Source: an uncultured Geobacter sp.
Lineage (GTDB): Bacteria > Desulfobacterota > Desulfuromonadia > Geobacterales > Geobacteraceae
DNA: 43,193 nt
Direction of reading: 5' to 3'
NCBI GenBank assembly: GCA_903915655.1
Contig: CAIWTU010000136.1
Location: 1-43,193, forward strand
Shown here: positions 19,832 through 29,171 of the stretch, piece after piece
Position numbering within the stretch: the first letter of the stretch is position 1
Layout: each line of letters opens with the position of its first letter
Program-made: the position numbers and the translations under genes
Notes under the pieces: generated by a model
Told to the model about the DNA's origin: nothing
Databases searched by the model: none
What the model saw: only the letters and a program-made list of their open reading frames with translations

Positions 19832-20278
19832 CTAGCGGTAAAGCGTCTTCTCCAGTTCGGCAATCTTGTCCAGCCGTCCCTGATGACGCCCCCCCTCGAA
19901 CGTGGCGTCAAGCCAGACAGCAACCATTCCCTTCGCGGTTTCACGATCAAGGGTACGCCCGCCCAGAACCAGTATGTTGGCGTTATTATGTTCTTTCGCC
20001 AGCCGTGCCATCTGATTGTCAACAACAAGAGCGGCGCGGACACCTGGAAATTTGTTGGCAACAATAGACATGCCGATACCGGTGCCGCATACAAGTATCC
20101 CCTTCTCGGCCTCACCGTTAGATACCATGCGCGCAACCTTTTTGCCAAAATCGGGGTAATCAACCGAATCCCCGCTATCCGTCCCTTGATCTTCTACCAG
20201 TATCCCTCTCTCCGCAAAAAGTTCGATTATCGACCTCTTTAATTCGTAACCACCGTGATCACTTGCAAGCGCAATCAT
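19832..20278 (-). CDS. rpiB: Ribose-5-phosphate isomerase B
   Basis: This enzyme (148 aa) interconverts ribose 5-phosphate and ribulose 5-phosphate in the pentose phosphate pathway. ASDHGGYELK at the N-terminus (Asp 7, His 8) and the catalytic Cys 64 loop (VCGTGIGMSIVANK) identify the RpiB/LacAB family, and its length is typical. It starts 11 bp after the fabF stop codon and precedes glyA, an arrangement I recall from Geobacter relatives. Confidence 0.95.
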   Translation of the reverse strand: MIALASDHGGYELKRSIIELFAERGILVEDQGTDSGDSVDYPDFGKKVARMVSNGEAEKGILVCGTGIGMSIVANKFPGVRAALVVDNQMARLAKEHNNANILVLGGRTLDRETAKGMVAVWLDATFEGGRHQGRLDKIAELEKTLYR

Positions 20279-20289
20279 CTCTCCCCCAT

Positions 20290-21522
20290 TTATATTTTCC
20301 TGAAGAGGAGCGAAGCATTTGTCCCGCCAAAACCAAAAGAGTTGCTCATTGCATACTCTATTTTAGCATCTCTCGCAGTATTGGGGACATAGTCAAGATT
20401 ACACTCCGGATCCGGTTCCTCGTAATTGATAGTGGGAGTTGCAATACCCTTATCGATTGATAACAGGGTGAAGACAGCCTCGACGCCGCCAGACGCCCCG
20501 AGGAGATGACCTGTCATCGATTTCGAGGAAGTTACCATCAGTTTTGGCGCATGGCTGCCGAAAGTTTTATTAATAGCCATTGTCTCGAATAAGTCGTTAA
20601 ATGGGGTTGAAGTGCCGTGTGCATTTATGAAATCTACCATACAGGGGTCTACTCCCGCATTTCTGAGTGCCATCTGCATACAGCGGGCAGCCCCCTCTCC
20701 TTCGGGCGCCGGCGCAGTCAGATGATAGGCGTCTCCGGTCAGACCGTAACCAACCACCTCTGCATAAATCTTGGCGCCACGTTTTTTGGCAGCTTCATAT
20801 TCCTCGAGAACAACAATGCCGGCCCCTTCCGAAAGGACAAAACCGTCCCTGTTTTTTTCGAAAGGACGGGAAGCCCCTGCCGGGTCCTCGTTACGTGTGG
20901 ATAGAGCCCGCATTACTGCGAACCCACCGACGGCGAGGGGGGTTACCGTAGACTCCGTCCCACCGGCGATCATGGCGTCGGCATCACCGCGCCTGATAAT
21001 GTGATAGGCGTCACCTATGGAATGAGTGCCGGTTGCGCAGGCGGAAACGGATGAGAGATTTGGCCCTTTGGCGCCATATTTTATCGAGATATGACCAGGC
21101 GCCAGATTTATTATCAGCATCGGTATAAAGAACGGGGATATTTTTTTATACCCGCCGCCAAGGAGCGACTCGTGATAACGCTCTATGGTCGGCAGTCCGC
21201 CAAGACCCGCGCCAACAAGGACCCCTACCCTTTCAGCGTTCTCTTCTGTAACAACCAGCCCGGAATCTTCCATGGCAAATTGGGCGGCGGCCAGTGCATA
21301 CTGGATGAAGAGGTCCATCTTTTTGATTTCTTTTTTTTCTATGAAATCCTCTGGATTAAAATCCCTCACTTCGCCGGCTATCTTGACCGGAAAACCTGAC
21401 ACGTCGAATCGGGTTATCATCCCTATACCTGATTTACCCGCAACCAGCGCATCCCAATTTTTCTGGTTACCCGTTCCCAGAGGAGATACAACGCCGACTC
21501 CCGTTACCACCACTCTTCTCAT
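20290..21522 (-). CDS. fabF: Beta-ketoacyl-ACP synthase II
   Basis: This condensing enzyme (410 aa) elongates acyl-ACP with malonyl-ACP in type II fatty-acid synthesis. The active-site Cys 162 lies in [13 protein letters not shown], with the two histidines in [11 protein letters not shown] and [11 protein letters not shown]. The length is normal. It follows acpP on the same strand after 92 bp. Confidence 0.97.
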   Translation of the reverse strand: MRRVVVTGVGVVSPLGTGNQKNWDALVAGKSGIGMITRFDVSGFPVKIAGEVRDFNPEDFIEKKEIKKMDLFIQYALAAAQFAMEDSGLVVTEENAERVGVLVGAGLGGLPTIERYHESLLGGGYKKISPFFIPMLIINLAPGHISIKYGAKGPNLSSVSACATGTHSIGDAYHIIRRGDADAMIAGGTESTVTPLAVGGFAVMRALSTRNEDPAGASRPFEKNRDGFVLSEGAGIVVLEEYEAAKKRGAKIYAEVVGYGLTGDAYHLTAPAPEGEGAARCMQMALRNAGVDPCMVDFINAHGTSTPFNDLFETMAINKTFGSHAPKLMVTSSKSMTGHLLGASGGVEAVFTLLSIDKGIATPTINYEEPDPECNLDYVPNTARDAKIEYAMSNSFGFGGTNASLLFRKI

Positions 21523-21614
21523 AGGTTAAAGCTCCTTAAGGCAAATATCCGCTACTTCTCCCGGTGGTCTCCTGATCGATACTCGCCCGAGAGACCTTTC
21601 TACCTGCCGACAGG

Positions 21615-21848
21615 CTAGGTATGATCGGCGATATAGTCAACGGCATCCTGTACTGTCTGAATCTTTTCGGCGTCTTCATCGGAAATCTCGATATCAAATT
21701 CTTCTTCGAGCGCCATGACAAGTTCTACGGTATCAAGTGAGTCGGCGCCAAGGTCATCCATGAAAGAGGCCTCTCCGGTTACCTGCGTTTCATCCACACC
21801 AAGTTGTTCAGCAATGATTTCCTTCACTTTTTTGTCTATTGATGACAT
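21615..21848 (-). CDS. acpP: Acyl carrier protein
   Basis: This small acidic carrier (77 aa) holds growing acyl chains on a 4'-phosphopantetheine attached to the serine of [10 protein letters not shown]. The start [10 protein letters not shown] is preceded by GGAGGAAATAAGA; the five codons upstream in the open frame include that ribosome binding site and are excluded. It lies between fabG and fabF, as in many bacteria. Confidence 0.97.
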   Translation of the reverse strand: MSSIDKKVKEIIAEQLGVDETQVTGEASFMDDLGADSLDTVELVMALEEEFDIEISDEDAEKIQTVQDAVDYIADHT

Positions 21849-22107
21849 TCTTATTTCCTCCATTTGGTTGTTTAACCTTTTTCAAATTATCAGTCTTTTC
21901 ATCCATGCTTATTAGCATGAAACTCGGAAATTGCAAAAGCATTTCTGCCTGACTTTTGCAAAGTTCTTACAATTGGGGCTCTTCCAAAATGATTGTCGTC
22001 CCCGAATGTCTTTATCAAAGATCCACTCTTTTCAGTCAGTTAAAATCAGGATCCCGGCCAAAAGCCTGCCGGAATAACAATTATTTCGCCTTTTTCAAGA
22101 GGCTCAA
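21849..22107. other. fabG-acpP spacer
   Basis: This 259-bp gap has no reading frame I would support. The only structure seen is a short stem CATGCT-TATT-AGCATG at 21904-21919, too weak for a terminator call. It may carry a separate acpP promoter, which would fit the high expression ACP needs, but I found no convincing hexamer pair. Confidence 0.4.
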
Positions 22108-22848
22108 TTACATATGCATTCCGCCATTAATCGCAAGAACATGACCCGTTATGTAACTACCCATTTCCGAAACCAGAAAATAGACAGCGTTCGCAATGTC
22201 ATCAGGCTTTCCGAATCTGCCAGCCGGTATCTGTTTCAGTAACTCTTCCTTTACGCTATCCGAAAGAACGCCGGTCATATCAGTTTCGATAAATCCGGGA
22301 GTTATCGCGTTTACGGTAATATTGCGTTTGGCATATTCCCTGGCTACAGCCTTGGAAAAGCCGATAACACCGGCTTTGCTCGCACAGTAGTTCGCCTGCC
22401 CGGCATTACCCATTTCCCCCACAACGGAACTGATATTTACTATTCTGCCACCCTTTGACTTGACCATCAGCTTTACTGCCTCGCGGGTGCAGGTAAAGGT
22501 TCCTGTAAGGTTTACATCTATGACCTCGTTCCAGTCCGCCTCTTTCATTCGCATAAGGAGACCATCGCGCGTAATCCCGGCATTATTCACAAGGATATCA
22601 AGCCTGCCAAAGGTTTCAACCACTTTTGAAAAGAGGGCTTCCACCTCGGCAATGATAGCTACATTAACCTTCACCGCCAGAGCCCTTCCGCCGATCACGG
22701 TTATTTCATCTGCTGTCTTCTGTGCCCGTTCGAGAGACGTCGCGGTTACCACCAGCGCTGCGCCTTCAGCTGCCAGCTTCAGAGCCACAGCTCGTCCAAT
22801 CCCGCGAGAAGCGCCCGTTACCAGCGCCACTTTTCCAGTCAGACTCAT
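22108..22848 (-). CDS. fabG: 3-oxoacyl-ACP reductase
   Basis: This NADPH-dependent short-chain dehydrogenase (246 aa) reduces beta-ketoacyl-ACP. The cofactor loop is TGASRGIG at 11-18. The catalytic triad is Ser 141, Tyr 154 and Lys 158 (ISSVVGEMGNAGQANYCASK). NNAGITRD is also typical. Its ATG overlaps the fabD stop by 4 bp, so the two are translationally coupled. Confidence 0.96.
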   Translation of the reverse strand: MSLTGKVALVTGASRGIGRAVALKLAAEGAALVVTATSLERAQKTADEITVIGGRALAVKVNVAIIAEVEALFSKVVETFGRLDILVNNAGITRDGLLMRMKEADWNEVIDVNLTGTFTCTREAVKLMVKSKGGRIVNISSVVGEMGNAGQANYCASKAGVIGFSKAVAREYAKRNITVNAITPGFIETDMTGVLSDSVKEELLKQIPAGRFGKPDDIANAVYFLVSEMGSYITGHVLAINGGMHM

Positions 22849-23780
22849 AATACCTCCTGCACAAAAGCCTTGATACCCGCCAGGTCCTCAATATTTTTTG
22901 TTACGACTGTTTTGTCAATCCGCTTCACAAGGCCGGATAGAACCTTACCGGGGCCAATTTCAACAAATAGTGTTACGCCCAGATCTACCATTTTTATGAC
23001 AGACGCATCCCAGAGAACCGGCGAACTCAACTGCTCTACCAGCAACTTCTTCACCCGATCACTATCGCTGTTAGGAGTTCCCTCCACATTGGTGACAATC
23101 GGGATCGAAAAAGGAGCTGCCGTAATCTTTTCAAGAACAGTGGCGAGTCGTTCAGCAGCCGGAGCCATGAGCGTACAATGAGACGGAACACTCACCGGCA
23201 AGAGGAGTGCTTTCCTGAAACCACGGTTTTTGGCTATCTCGATGGCACGCCGCACTGCCTCGGCATGCCCCGCAATGACAATTTGTCCAGGTGAATTATA
23301 ATTCGCAGGGACAACTATTTCCCCTTGAGCGGCTTCATTGCATATTTCAGTCACAACAGCCGATTCAGCCCCTAGAATGGCAGCCATGGCGCCGACACCG
23401 ACCGGGACCGCTTCCTGCATGAACGTGCCACGCATACGGACCGTACGGAGCATATCCGCAAAGCCGAAAACCCCCGCAGCTACAAGCGCACTGTATTCCC
23501 CGAGTGAGTGGCCGGCCAGGTAATCGGGACGGATCCCGGTTTCAGAGGCCAGGACCTTCAGTACCGCATAACTTGTGGCAAGTATCGCCGGCTGGGTATT
23601 CGAAGTCAGCTTCAGTTCTTCATCCGGCCCCTCATAACAAAGCTTCGAGACCTTCCAGCCGAGCGCATCATCCGCTTCCTCAAATACTTCCCTTGCAATC
23701 CGGAAATTCTCTGTCAGTTCTTTTCCCATGCCAGGGTATTGAGACCCCTGCCCCGGGAAAACATATGCTGTTTTACCCAT
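22845..23780 (-). CDS. fabD: Malonyl-CoA:ACP transacylase
   Basis: This enzyme (311 aa) transfers malonyl groups from CoA to ACP. The nucleophile is Ser 92 in AGHSLGEYSALV, the partner His is in VPSHCTLM near residue 200, and the N-terminus has FPGQGSQYPGMG. It sits 17 bp after fabH and overlaps fabG by 4 bp. Confidence 0.97.
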   Translation of the reverse strand: MGKTAYVFPGQGSQYPGMGKELTENFRIAREVFEEADDALGWKVSKLCYEGPDEELKLTSNTQPAILATSYAVLKVLASETGIRPDYLAGHSLGEYSALVAAGVFGFADMLRTVRMRGTFMQEAVPVGVGAMAAILGAESAVVTEICNEAAQGEIVVPANYNSPGQIVIAGHAEAVRRAIEIAKNRGFRKALLLPVSVPSHCTLMAPAAERLATVLEKITAAPFSIPIVTNVEGTPNSDSDRVKKLLVEQLSSPVLWDASVIKMVDLGVTLFVEIGPGKVLSGLVKRIDKTVVTKNIEDLAGIKAFVQEVL

Positions 23781-23797
23781 TACACACCCTTCTATAT

Positions 23798-24778
23798 TTA
23801 CCAGCGTATAAGCGTGGAAGCCCAGGTAAGGCCTCCACCAAAGGCATCAAGAAGGACAATATCACCCTCCTTCATACTCTGATTCCGGTTGATTTCGTCC
23901 AGCGCTATCGGTATTGAAGCGGAGGAAGTATTCCCGTAGCGTTCGAGATTGATAACAAGCTGGCTGTCGAGCAGCCCTAGACGCTTTCCGATGGCGTCAA
24001 TAATTCGTCTGTTTGCCTGGTGCGGTATGAAAAAATCTATATCGGAGGCTTTCAGATTGTTCGCCGACAATGCCTCATGGGCAGCATCTTCCATTGCCCT
24101 GACAGCGAGTTTGAACACCTCGTTCCCCTGCATTTTCAGGAAGACCAGACGTTCATCCAATACTTTATGCGATGCCGGATTTCTGTTGCCGCATCCCGGT
24201 TGATGGAGCAGCTCCCAGTAAGTGCCGTCGCTGTGTATATGCGTGGACAGGATACCGCTTTCTCCCCCCTCCGCAGTGATAACCACTGCCCCGGCGCCAT
24301 CACCAAACAAGACGCATGAATTCCTGTCAGACCAGTCGACTATCCTTGACAGGACCTCGGCGCCGATAACAAGAGCCTTCTTCGCCCCACCCGACTTGAT
24401 GAATTTATCGACTACCGATAATCCATACAGAAACCCGGAACATGCTGCGGCAATATCAAAAGCAGCAGCATTGACTGCCTTCAGATTATTCTGTACAAGG
24501 CAGGCTGTCGCAGGGAAGGGAAAATCGGGGGTCACAGTGGCAACAACGATCAGATCTATCTCTTCCGGTCCGATGCCAGCCATCTGTAAAGCCTTCTCGG
24601 CTGCGATCGTAGCAAAAGTCGAGGTATATTCTCCTTCGACAGCAACACGTCTTTCCCTGATACCGGTTCTGGTGATAATCCAGTCATCTGAGGTATCAAC
24701 GATCTTCACGATATCGGAGTTGGTCAATATCTTTGCCGGAACGGCTGATCCGGTTCCTCTAATACGAGAAAGCATCAT
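23798..24778 (-). CDS. fabH: Beta-ketoacyl-ACP synthase III
   Basis: This enzyme (326 aa) starts fatty-acid synthesis by condensing acetyl-CoA with malonyl-ACP. Cys 113 lies in AAACSGFLYG, His in IPHQANRRI and Asn in YGNTSSAS, completing the Cys-His-Asn triad. The start is one of the adjacent ATGs at 24775-24778, behind GGTGGAGAT. It lies between plsX and fabD. Confidence 0.96.
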   Translation of the reverse strand: MMLSRIRGTGSAVPAKILTNSDIVKIVDTSDDWIITRTGIRERRVAVEGEYTSTFATIAAEKALQMAGIGPEEIDLIVVATVTPDFPFPATACLVQNNLKAVNAAAFDIAAACSGFLYGLSVVDKFIKSGGAKKALVIGAEVLSRIVDWSDRNSCVLFGDGAGAVVITAEGGESGILSTHIHSDGTYWELLHQPGCGNRNPASHKVLDERLVFLKMQGNEVFKLAVRAMEDAAHEALSANNLKASDIDFFIPHQANRRIIDAIGKRLGLLDSQLVINLERYGNTSSASIPIALDEINRNQSMKEGDIVLLDAFGGGLTWASTLIRW

Positions 24779-24796
24779 TATCTCCACCTCAATACG

Positions 24797-25798
24797 TTAT
24801 CTGGTTTCCGTCCGCAAACGGTTTTTCTCCGCCATCTTCTGGTTGACCCCTTTCAGGGCGTAGTCGTGGGCAAAGTGGATGGCATTTTTTATTGCCTTGG
24901 CATTCGAACCACCATGGCATATCATTGCCACACCGTCAATCCCGAGTAGTGGTGCGCCACCATACTCCGCGTAATCGACCTTTTTCTTGAAGTGCTTCAA
25001 AGCCCCACGTGCCAGTAGAAAACCGATTTGAGCCGGAATACTCCGTTTTATCTCTTCCTTTAGCATTTGAAAGATCGCTTCAGCGAGACCCTCGGAAAGT
25101 TTCAATACAACGTTGCCGACAAAACCGTCACAAACTACCACGTCAACCGAACCGTCAAAGATGTCGCGCCCTTCGATATATCCCGCATAGTTGAAGGAAG
25201 CGTTTTTCAGGATGGAATTTGTCTCACGGGTAAGTTCATTCCCCTTGCTCGATTCTTCACCGTTTGAAAGAAGACCGACTTTCGGGTTGTCTACATCCAT
25301 GACATACCGCGCATAAACCTCGCCCATGATGGCAAACTGAACAAGGTGCGCCGGCTTGCAGTCAACGTTCCCGCCGACATCCAGCACCAGAGTCCTTCCT
25401 CGCAATGTCGGGAAGATAGTTGCAATTGCAGGTCGTTCAATCCCATGCAGACGTTTCAGGACAAACATCCCGACTGCCATGGTTGCCCCTGAATTGCCCG
25501 CACTGACAACCGCATCTGCCTCGCCATTTTTGACAAGATTAAAAGATACTCTTATCGAGGAATCCTTTTTCTTTCGGACTGCGTCCGAAGGTGAATCATG
25601 CATGCCAATCACTTCAGCGGCATGCTTCACCGAGACATTAAGGCCCTTGCAGTCATGTTTGGCAAGTTCCTTGCTGAGCCGCTCACTGTCACCAACGAGA
25701 ATCACCTGTATGCCGAATTCCCTGGCTGCAGCAACGGCCCCCTCTACCTCGATTGCAGGAGAGTTGTCCCCCCCCATAGCGTCGACCGCGACTCTCAT
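24797..25798 (-). CDS. plsX: Phosphate acyltransferase PlsX
   Basis: This enzyme (333 aa) makes acyl-phosphate from acyl-ACP, the first step of phospholipid synthesis in most bacteria. [14 protein letters not shown] at the N-terminus, [18 protein letters not shown] and [17 protein letters not shown] are family hallmarks. It is placed between rpmF and fabH, the classic yceD-rpmF-plsX-fab order. Confidence 0.96.
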   Translation of the reverse strand: MRVAVDAMGGDNSPAIEVEGAVAAAREFGIQVILVGDSERLSKELAKHDCKGLNVSVKHAAEVIGMHDSPSDAVRKKKDSSIRVSFNLVKNGEADAVVSAGNSGATMAVGMFVLKRLHGIERPAIATIFPTLRGRTLVLDVGGNVDCKPAHLVQFAIMGEVYARYVMDVDNPKVGLLSNGEESSKGNELTRETNSILKNASFNYAGYIEGRDIFDGSVDVVVCDGFVGNVVLKLSEGLAEAIFQMLKEEIKRSIPAQIGFLLARGALKHFKKKVDYAEYGGAPLLGIDGVAMICHGGSNAKAIKNAIHFAHDYALKGVNQKMAEKNRLRTETR

Positions 25799-25843
25799 AG
25801 AACACCCTGTGGAAATATCCTCATATACCGGTTGATATGGAAA

Positions 25844-26026
25844 TTAAATCTCCTTGGCATCCAACACTTCTTTACCCTTGTAAGTCCCACAGGAGCCGCA
25901 AACGCGATGCGGAAGCTTTGCCGCTTTGCATTGAGGACAGATGGAAATTGCCGGAGCAGTAAGAAAGTCATGTGCCCTTCTGGTATTCTTGCGTGCTTTC
26001 GAAGTCTTTTTCTTTGGTACTGCCAT
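25844..26026 (-). CDS. rpmF: 50S ribosomal protein L32
   Basis: This 60-residue ribosomal protein begins [19 protein letters not shown] and holds a C-x2-C...C-x2-C zinc ribbon (Cys 30, 33, 43 and 46). A strong ribosome binding site (AAGGAGA) precedes the ATG. It lies 13 bp after yceD. Confidence 0.97.
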   Translation of the reverse strand: MAVPKKKTSKARKNTRRAHDFLTAPAISICPQCKAAKLPHRVCGSCGTYKGKEVLDAKEI

Positions 26027-26039
26027 TGTATGTCTCCTT

Positions 26040-26585
26040 CTATTTAATTACTTTAAAGTTCCTTAAAGCGGAAAATTTCAGACCGGTTTCGTTACGATTA
26101 CAGCTGCAATCATCGGAATTCAGGTCGGCGCCACAATTGCTGCAAAGCCCGAGGCAATCCTCTTTACAAAGAGGTTTTAACGGGATTTCCATTAAAACAT
26201 GTTCGGTGATTTCAGCAGTAAAGTCAATATAATCCCCGTCATAAGAAGCGGAATCAAGTTCATCGCCAGCCAATTCCAGTTCTACGTCCAAAGGAACAGC
26301 CGATCCTTTATTATAAAAGAGTGTAAACGAAGAGCTAAGAGCCGTTTCATATTCCACAAGACATCTGGAGCAGGTCAAACGAACCTCTGTCTCTACCTGA
26401 CCGTTAACCCTGATATGATCATATTCCCTGAAAGCAGTAATCTCTATCTTTATAGGGGCAATGAATTCAGATTCCCTGGCTTTACTTAAAGCCAGAAGCA
26501 CCGGGTAATTTTCCAGCGACTCCTCTGCGAGGAGTCTTGTTTCCCTCTCCGTAATTCCTTCAACCCTAATTCTCAAAGCCGGCAT
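26040..26585 (-). CDS. YceD/DUF177 family protein
   Basis: This protein (181 aa) belongs to the YceD (DUF177) family, whose bacterial and plastid members are linked to 23S rRNA accumulation. The family core [11 protein letters not shown] is present. The C-terminal cysteine cluster [13 protein letters not shown] suggests a zinc site. The start is [10 protein letters not shown] at 26585; the ribosome binding site is poor (ATAAGG directly adjacent). A strong promoter lies upstream and rpmF follows. Confidence 0.88.
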   Translation of the reverse strand: MPALRIRVEGITERETRLLAEESLENYPVLLALSKARESEFIAPIKIEITAFREYDHIRVNGQVETEVRLTCSRCLVEYETALSSSFTLFYNKGSAVPLDVELELAGDELDSASYDGDYIDFTAEITEHVLMEIPLKPLCKEDCLGLCSNCGADLNSDDCSCNRNETGLKFSALRNFKVIK

Positions 26586-26611
26586 CCTTATACTATTAAT
26601 CAAAGCAATCT

Positions 26612-26639
26612 ACTATAAAGATGCCTGATTATTTGTCAA
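26612..26639 (-). promoter_or_regulatory. Promoter of the yceD-rpmF-plsX-fab operon
   Basis: Minus-strand TTGACA (26634-26639), a 16-bp spacer, then TATAGT (26612-26617). The yceD ATG is 27 bp downstream of the -10. This is one of the best sigma-70 matches in the window. Confidence 0.75.
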
Positions 26640-26739
26640 GGAAAATATAATTTCAGACCCGCCAAATGTCCTTCAAAACCGGGGTCTCTCTAATATCGCA
26701 TTATTTCTTTTTTTGCAAGCGGAAATAAAGATCTGCGGA

Positions 26740-27573
26740 TCAGGGGCCAAATAGAACCGTTTCGCCACCGGCGAGGGCCTTGGTGAGGATGGCAAATTCA
26801 TCAAGGGACAAGGTTTCACCCCGTCTTCCCGGATCGATGCCGCTTCGCCTGAATGCAAGTTCCAGCTCTTTATCACCTATCCCAAGGGCGTCCCCCTTAA
26901 GGCAGTTCCACAAGGTCTTCCGCCGCTGTCCGAACGAACTCTTTACCAGAGAGCGGAATAAAGATGGATCACCCACATCAACCCTCGGAGTCGGCAGAAG
27001 ACAAAATTTAAGAATCATGGAGTCAACTTTGGGAATCGGCCGGAAAGAACCCGGCTTAACAATAAACTGTTTGCTGATATCAAAATAGAGTTGGCAGAAG
27101 ACCGACAATATCCCATATTGCTTGCACCCAGGGGGTGCAATCAGCCTTTCGCCGACCTCTTTTTGCAGCATCAGCAGCAATTCGGAAAAGTATTCCCGGT
27201 TTTCCATGAATTTAAAAAGAACCTGTGACGAAATATTGTACGGCAGGTTTGCGACAACTTTCCATCTCCCCGCACTCCGGGCGGAAAGGATTTGAGGAAG
27301 GTCCGTCCGCAGAATATCATCACGTATTATTTCGACATTATCAGTCTGAAGAAATTTATGCCCAAGGTATTCCACAAGCCGGTTATCCAGCTCTACGGCA
27401 AGGACCTGCCTTGCTTTTTTTGCCAGAAGTTCTGTAAGAGCCCCTTTCCCTGGACCTATTTCCAGGACCATCTCTTCCTGATCTATGCCGGCTGCGGTAA
27501 CAATACGCGAAAGGACATTCCCATCAACGAGAAAATTCTGACCAAGAGATTTTTTTGCATAGAGCTTTTCCAT
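26740..27573 (-). CDS. rsmA: 16S rRNA dimethyladenosine transferase (KsgA)
   Basis: This SAM-dependent enzyme (277 aa) dimethylates A1518 and A1519 of 16S rRNA during small-subunit assembly. KKSLGQNFLVD near the N-terminus, the SAM motif LEIGPGKGALT at about 37-47 and the catalytic NLPYN near residue 107 are diagnostic. Its ATG overlaps the tsaD stop codon (TAATG), so the two genes are coupled. Confidence 0.96.
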   Translation of the reverse strand: MEKLYAKKSLGQNFLVDGNVLSRIVTAAGIDQEEMVLEIGPGKGALTELLAKKARQVLAVELDNRLVEYLGHKFLQTDNVEIIRDDILRTDLPQILSARSAGRWKVVANLPYNISSQVLFKFMENREYFSELLLMLQKEVGERLIAPPGCKQYGILSVFCQLYFDISKQFIVKPGSFRPIPKVDSMILKFCLLPTPRVDVGDPSLFRSLVKSSFGQRRKTLWNCLKGDALGIGDKELELAFRRSGIDPGRRGETLSLDEFAILTKALAGGETVLFGP

Positions 27574-28604
27574 TATCCGAGCCTTTTCAGCGTCGCCGAA
27601 ACCGTATCAAGGGGCCACGAGGCTCTGGCATCGAGTTCAAGCCCTTCCTTCAACCCCTTTTCTAGGTAGTAATTACCCGGAACTGCGATCATCGCTGCGT
27701 TGTCGGCGCACAAAAGGGGGGAGGGGATATTCAGCTCTACCCCTTCCTTTAGCGCCATCCGGTTCATCTCCCTGCGCAGACCGCTGTTGCAGGCGACCCC
27801 TCCGGCCACGACCAGGCGTTTAATCCCTGTTTTCCGGAGGGCAGCTGCCGTTTTAGTAACGAGTACTTCAGAGACAGCCTCCTGAAACGAAGCGCAGAGA
27901 TTATGGAGCATGGAGTCATTGCCGGCAACCGGATTCTTTTGCAGATAAGTCAAAACTGACGTCTTGAGCCCGCTGAAACTGAAGTTGAAGCTCCCGTCGC
28001 GGAGCAGGGGTCGCGGCAACTTTATGCTACGCGGGTCTCCCAAGGGAGCAAGCCGGTCGATTTCCGCTCCGCCGGGATAGGGAAGCCCCATCAACTTGGC
28101 GACCTTGTCAAAGGCCTCGCCGGCAGCGTCATCCAGGGTCTGTCCCAGTATTTCATACTCGCCAAACCCACCGACCTTGTAGAGATGTGTATGCCCGCCG
28201 GAAACCACCAGCGCAATAAAAGGGAATGAGACCGGCCGTTCCAGAAAAGAGGCAAACAGATGTCCCTCGATATGATGCACCCCGATCAAGGGTAGATTCC
28301 TTGCGTAGGCTATTGCCTTGGCGGTGGAAACACCAACCAGCAGTGCGCCCGCAAGCCCGGGACCGTGGGTCACGGCAATTCCCTCAATTTCAGCAAGGGT
28401 AACGGAAGCCTTCTGCAAGGCCTCTTCGATAATAAAGGTTATCGCCTCCAGATGTTTGCGTGAGGCAATTTCAGGCACAACACCGCCATACTCGGCATGG
28501 ATGCTGACCTGGGAGGCAATGATATTGGACAAAATTATCCGCCCGTCTTTTACGACAGCGGCGGCGGTTTCGTCGCAGGATGATTCGATAGTAAGCAGCA
28601 GCAT
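27573..28604 (-). CDS. tsaD: tRNA N6-adenosine threonylcarbamoyltransferase TsaD
   Basis: This metalloenzyme (343 aa) makes t6A37 in ANN-decoding tRNAs with TsaB and TsaE. The iron-binding motif HIEGH lies at 111-115, with IESSCDETAAAVV at the N-terminus, VVSGGHTHL, and SFSGLKTS further on. I chose the ATG at 28604 because it matches the family length and N-terminus; a 32-codon longer frame would translate a hairpin and has no family support. It is coupled to rsmA. Confidence 0.95.
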   Translation of the reverse strand: MLLLTIESSCDETAAAVVKDGRIILSNIIASQVSIHAEYGGVVPEIASRKHLEAITFIIEEALQKASVTLAEIEGIAVTHGPGLAGALLVGVSTAKAIAYARNLPLIGVHHIEGHLFASFLERPVSFPFIALVVSGGHTHLYKVGGFGEYEILGQTLDDAAGEAFDKVAKLMGLPYPGGAEIDRLAPLGDPRSIKLPRPLLRDGSFNFSFSGLKTSVLTYLQKNPVAGNDSMLHNLCASFQEAVSEVLVTKTAAALRKTGIKRLVVAGGVACNSGLRREMNRMALKEGVELNIPSPLLCADNAAMIAVPGNYYLEKGLKEGLELDARASWPLDTVSATLKRLG

Positions 28605-28617
28605 ATATTTAAATACC

Positions 28618-28640
28618 AAGGGGGTGCAAAACACCCCCTT
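28618..28640. promoter_or_regulatory. GC-rich hairpin in the tsaD leader
   Basis: Perfect 9-bp arms AAGGGGGTG (28618-28626) and CACCCCCTT (28632-28640) enclose a 5-nt loop, 13 bases upstream of the tsaD ATG. There is no following T run on either strand that would make a good terminator, so it may influence tsaD translation or mRNA stability instead. Confidence 0.5.
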
Positions 28641-28916
28641 CATCACCTTTCCTGTATGGTACCAAGTTGCAGGGTTCGCACCTTTCCCGGCATGTGGCAA
28701 CGTAATTGCGGAGAGTTATCGGCCACGGGGGCGATATCGCGTCACAACTTAACAAAAACAACCCAGTTATGCTAGAGAAACTTTTATTATCAGAAGAGCC
28801 TCAATCCAAAGGTTATCTCCTCTTCCCGCCAGATCAGCGGCGCAAACCGGTGCAAGGAGGGGGGACAAGGGATGTTAAATCTGGCGAATGGCAGAATCAG
28901 GGTGAATATCAAAATA

Positions 28917-28993
28917 AGGGCGAACAGAAGGTTCGCCCCTACAAATCAAAACCAAACATCACAAACCGTAGGGGCGAATCTCGTATTCGCCCT
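28917..28993. repeat. Nested palindromic repeat element, 77 bp
   Basis: The outer arms are AGGGCGAA and TTCGCCCT (28917-28924 and 28986-28993). The inner arms are TTCGCCCCTAC and GTAGGGGCGAA (28932-28942 and 28968-28978). Each half is also its own hairpin. The sequence resembles short dispersed intergenic repeats seen in many bacterial genomes. Confidence 0.6.
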
Positions 28994-29069
28994 GTACGTA
29001 ATATCATCACATATTCAATTCAGAAAGTTGTGTCAAGCGGTAAGGAGGCTATCCGGTCCGGCCGCCAAG

Positions 29070-29097
29070 TTGACAAGTTATCAAATTGATGTATCAT
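29070..29097 (+). promoter_or_regulatory. Promoter of eutBC
   Basis: TTGACA (29070-29075), a 16-bp spacer, then TATCAT (29092-29097). The ATG lies 74 bp beyond the -10. Confidence 0.55.
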
Positions 29098-29171
29098 CCC
29101 GACATTGAACACAAATCTTGAATTGCTTGGTCGATCTCAAGATAACAAACTCGTATAAAAGGGTGTCCACC

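Larger units (their letters stand above)
28605..29171. other. Intergenic region between tsaD and eutBC
   Basis: This 567-bp stretch has no supportable gene. It carries a GC-rich hairpin beside the tsaD start (28618-28640), a nested palindromic repeat (28917-28993) and the eutBC promoter (29070-29097). The rest shows no clear structure. Confidence 0.6.

Noticed and set aside
19800-19845. Cobalamin-riboswitch-like text on the plus strand (GGGAAAATCCGGTGCAAATC)
   Set aside because: It lacks the following CCCGC/ACTGT core and a B12 box, overlaps the rpiB 3' end on the opposite strand, and has no plus-strand gene after it.
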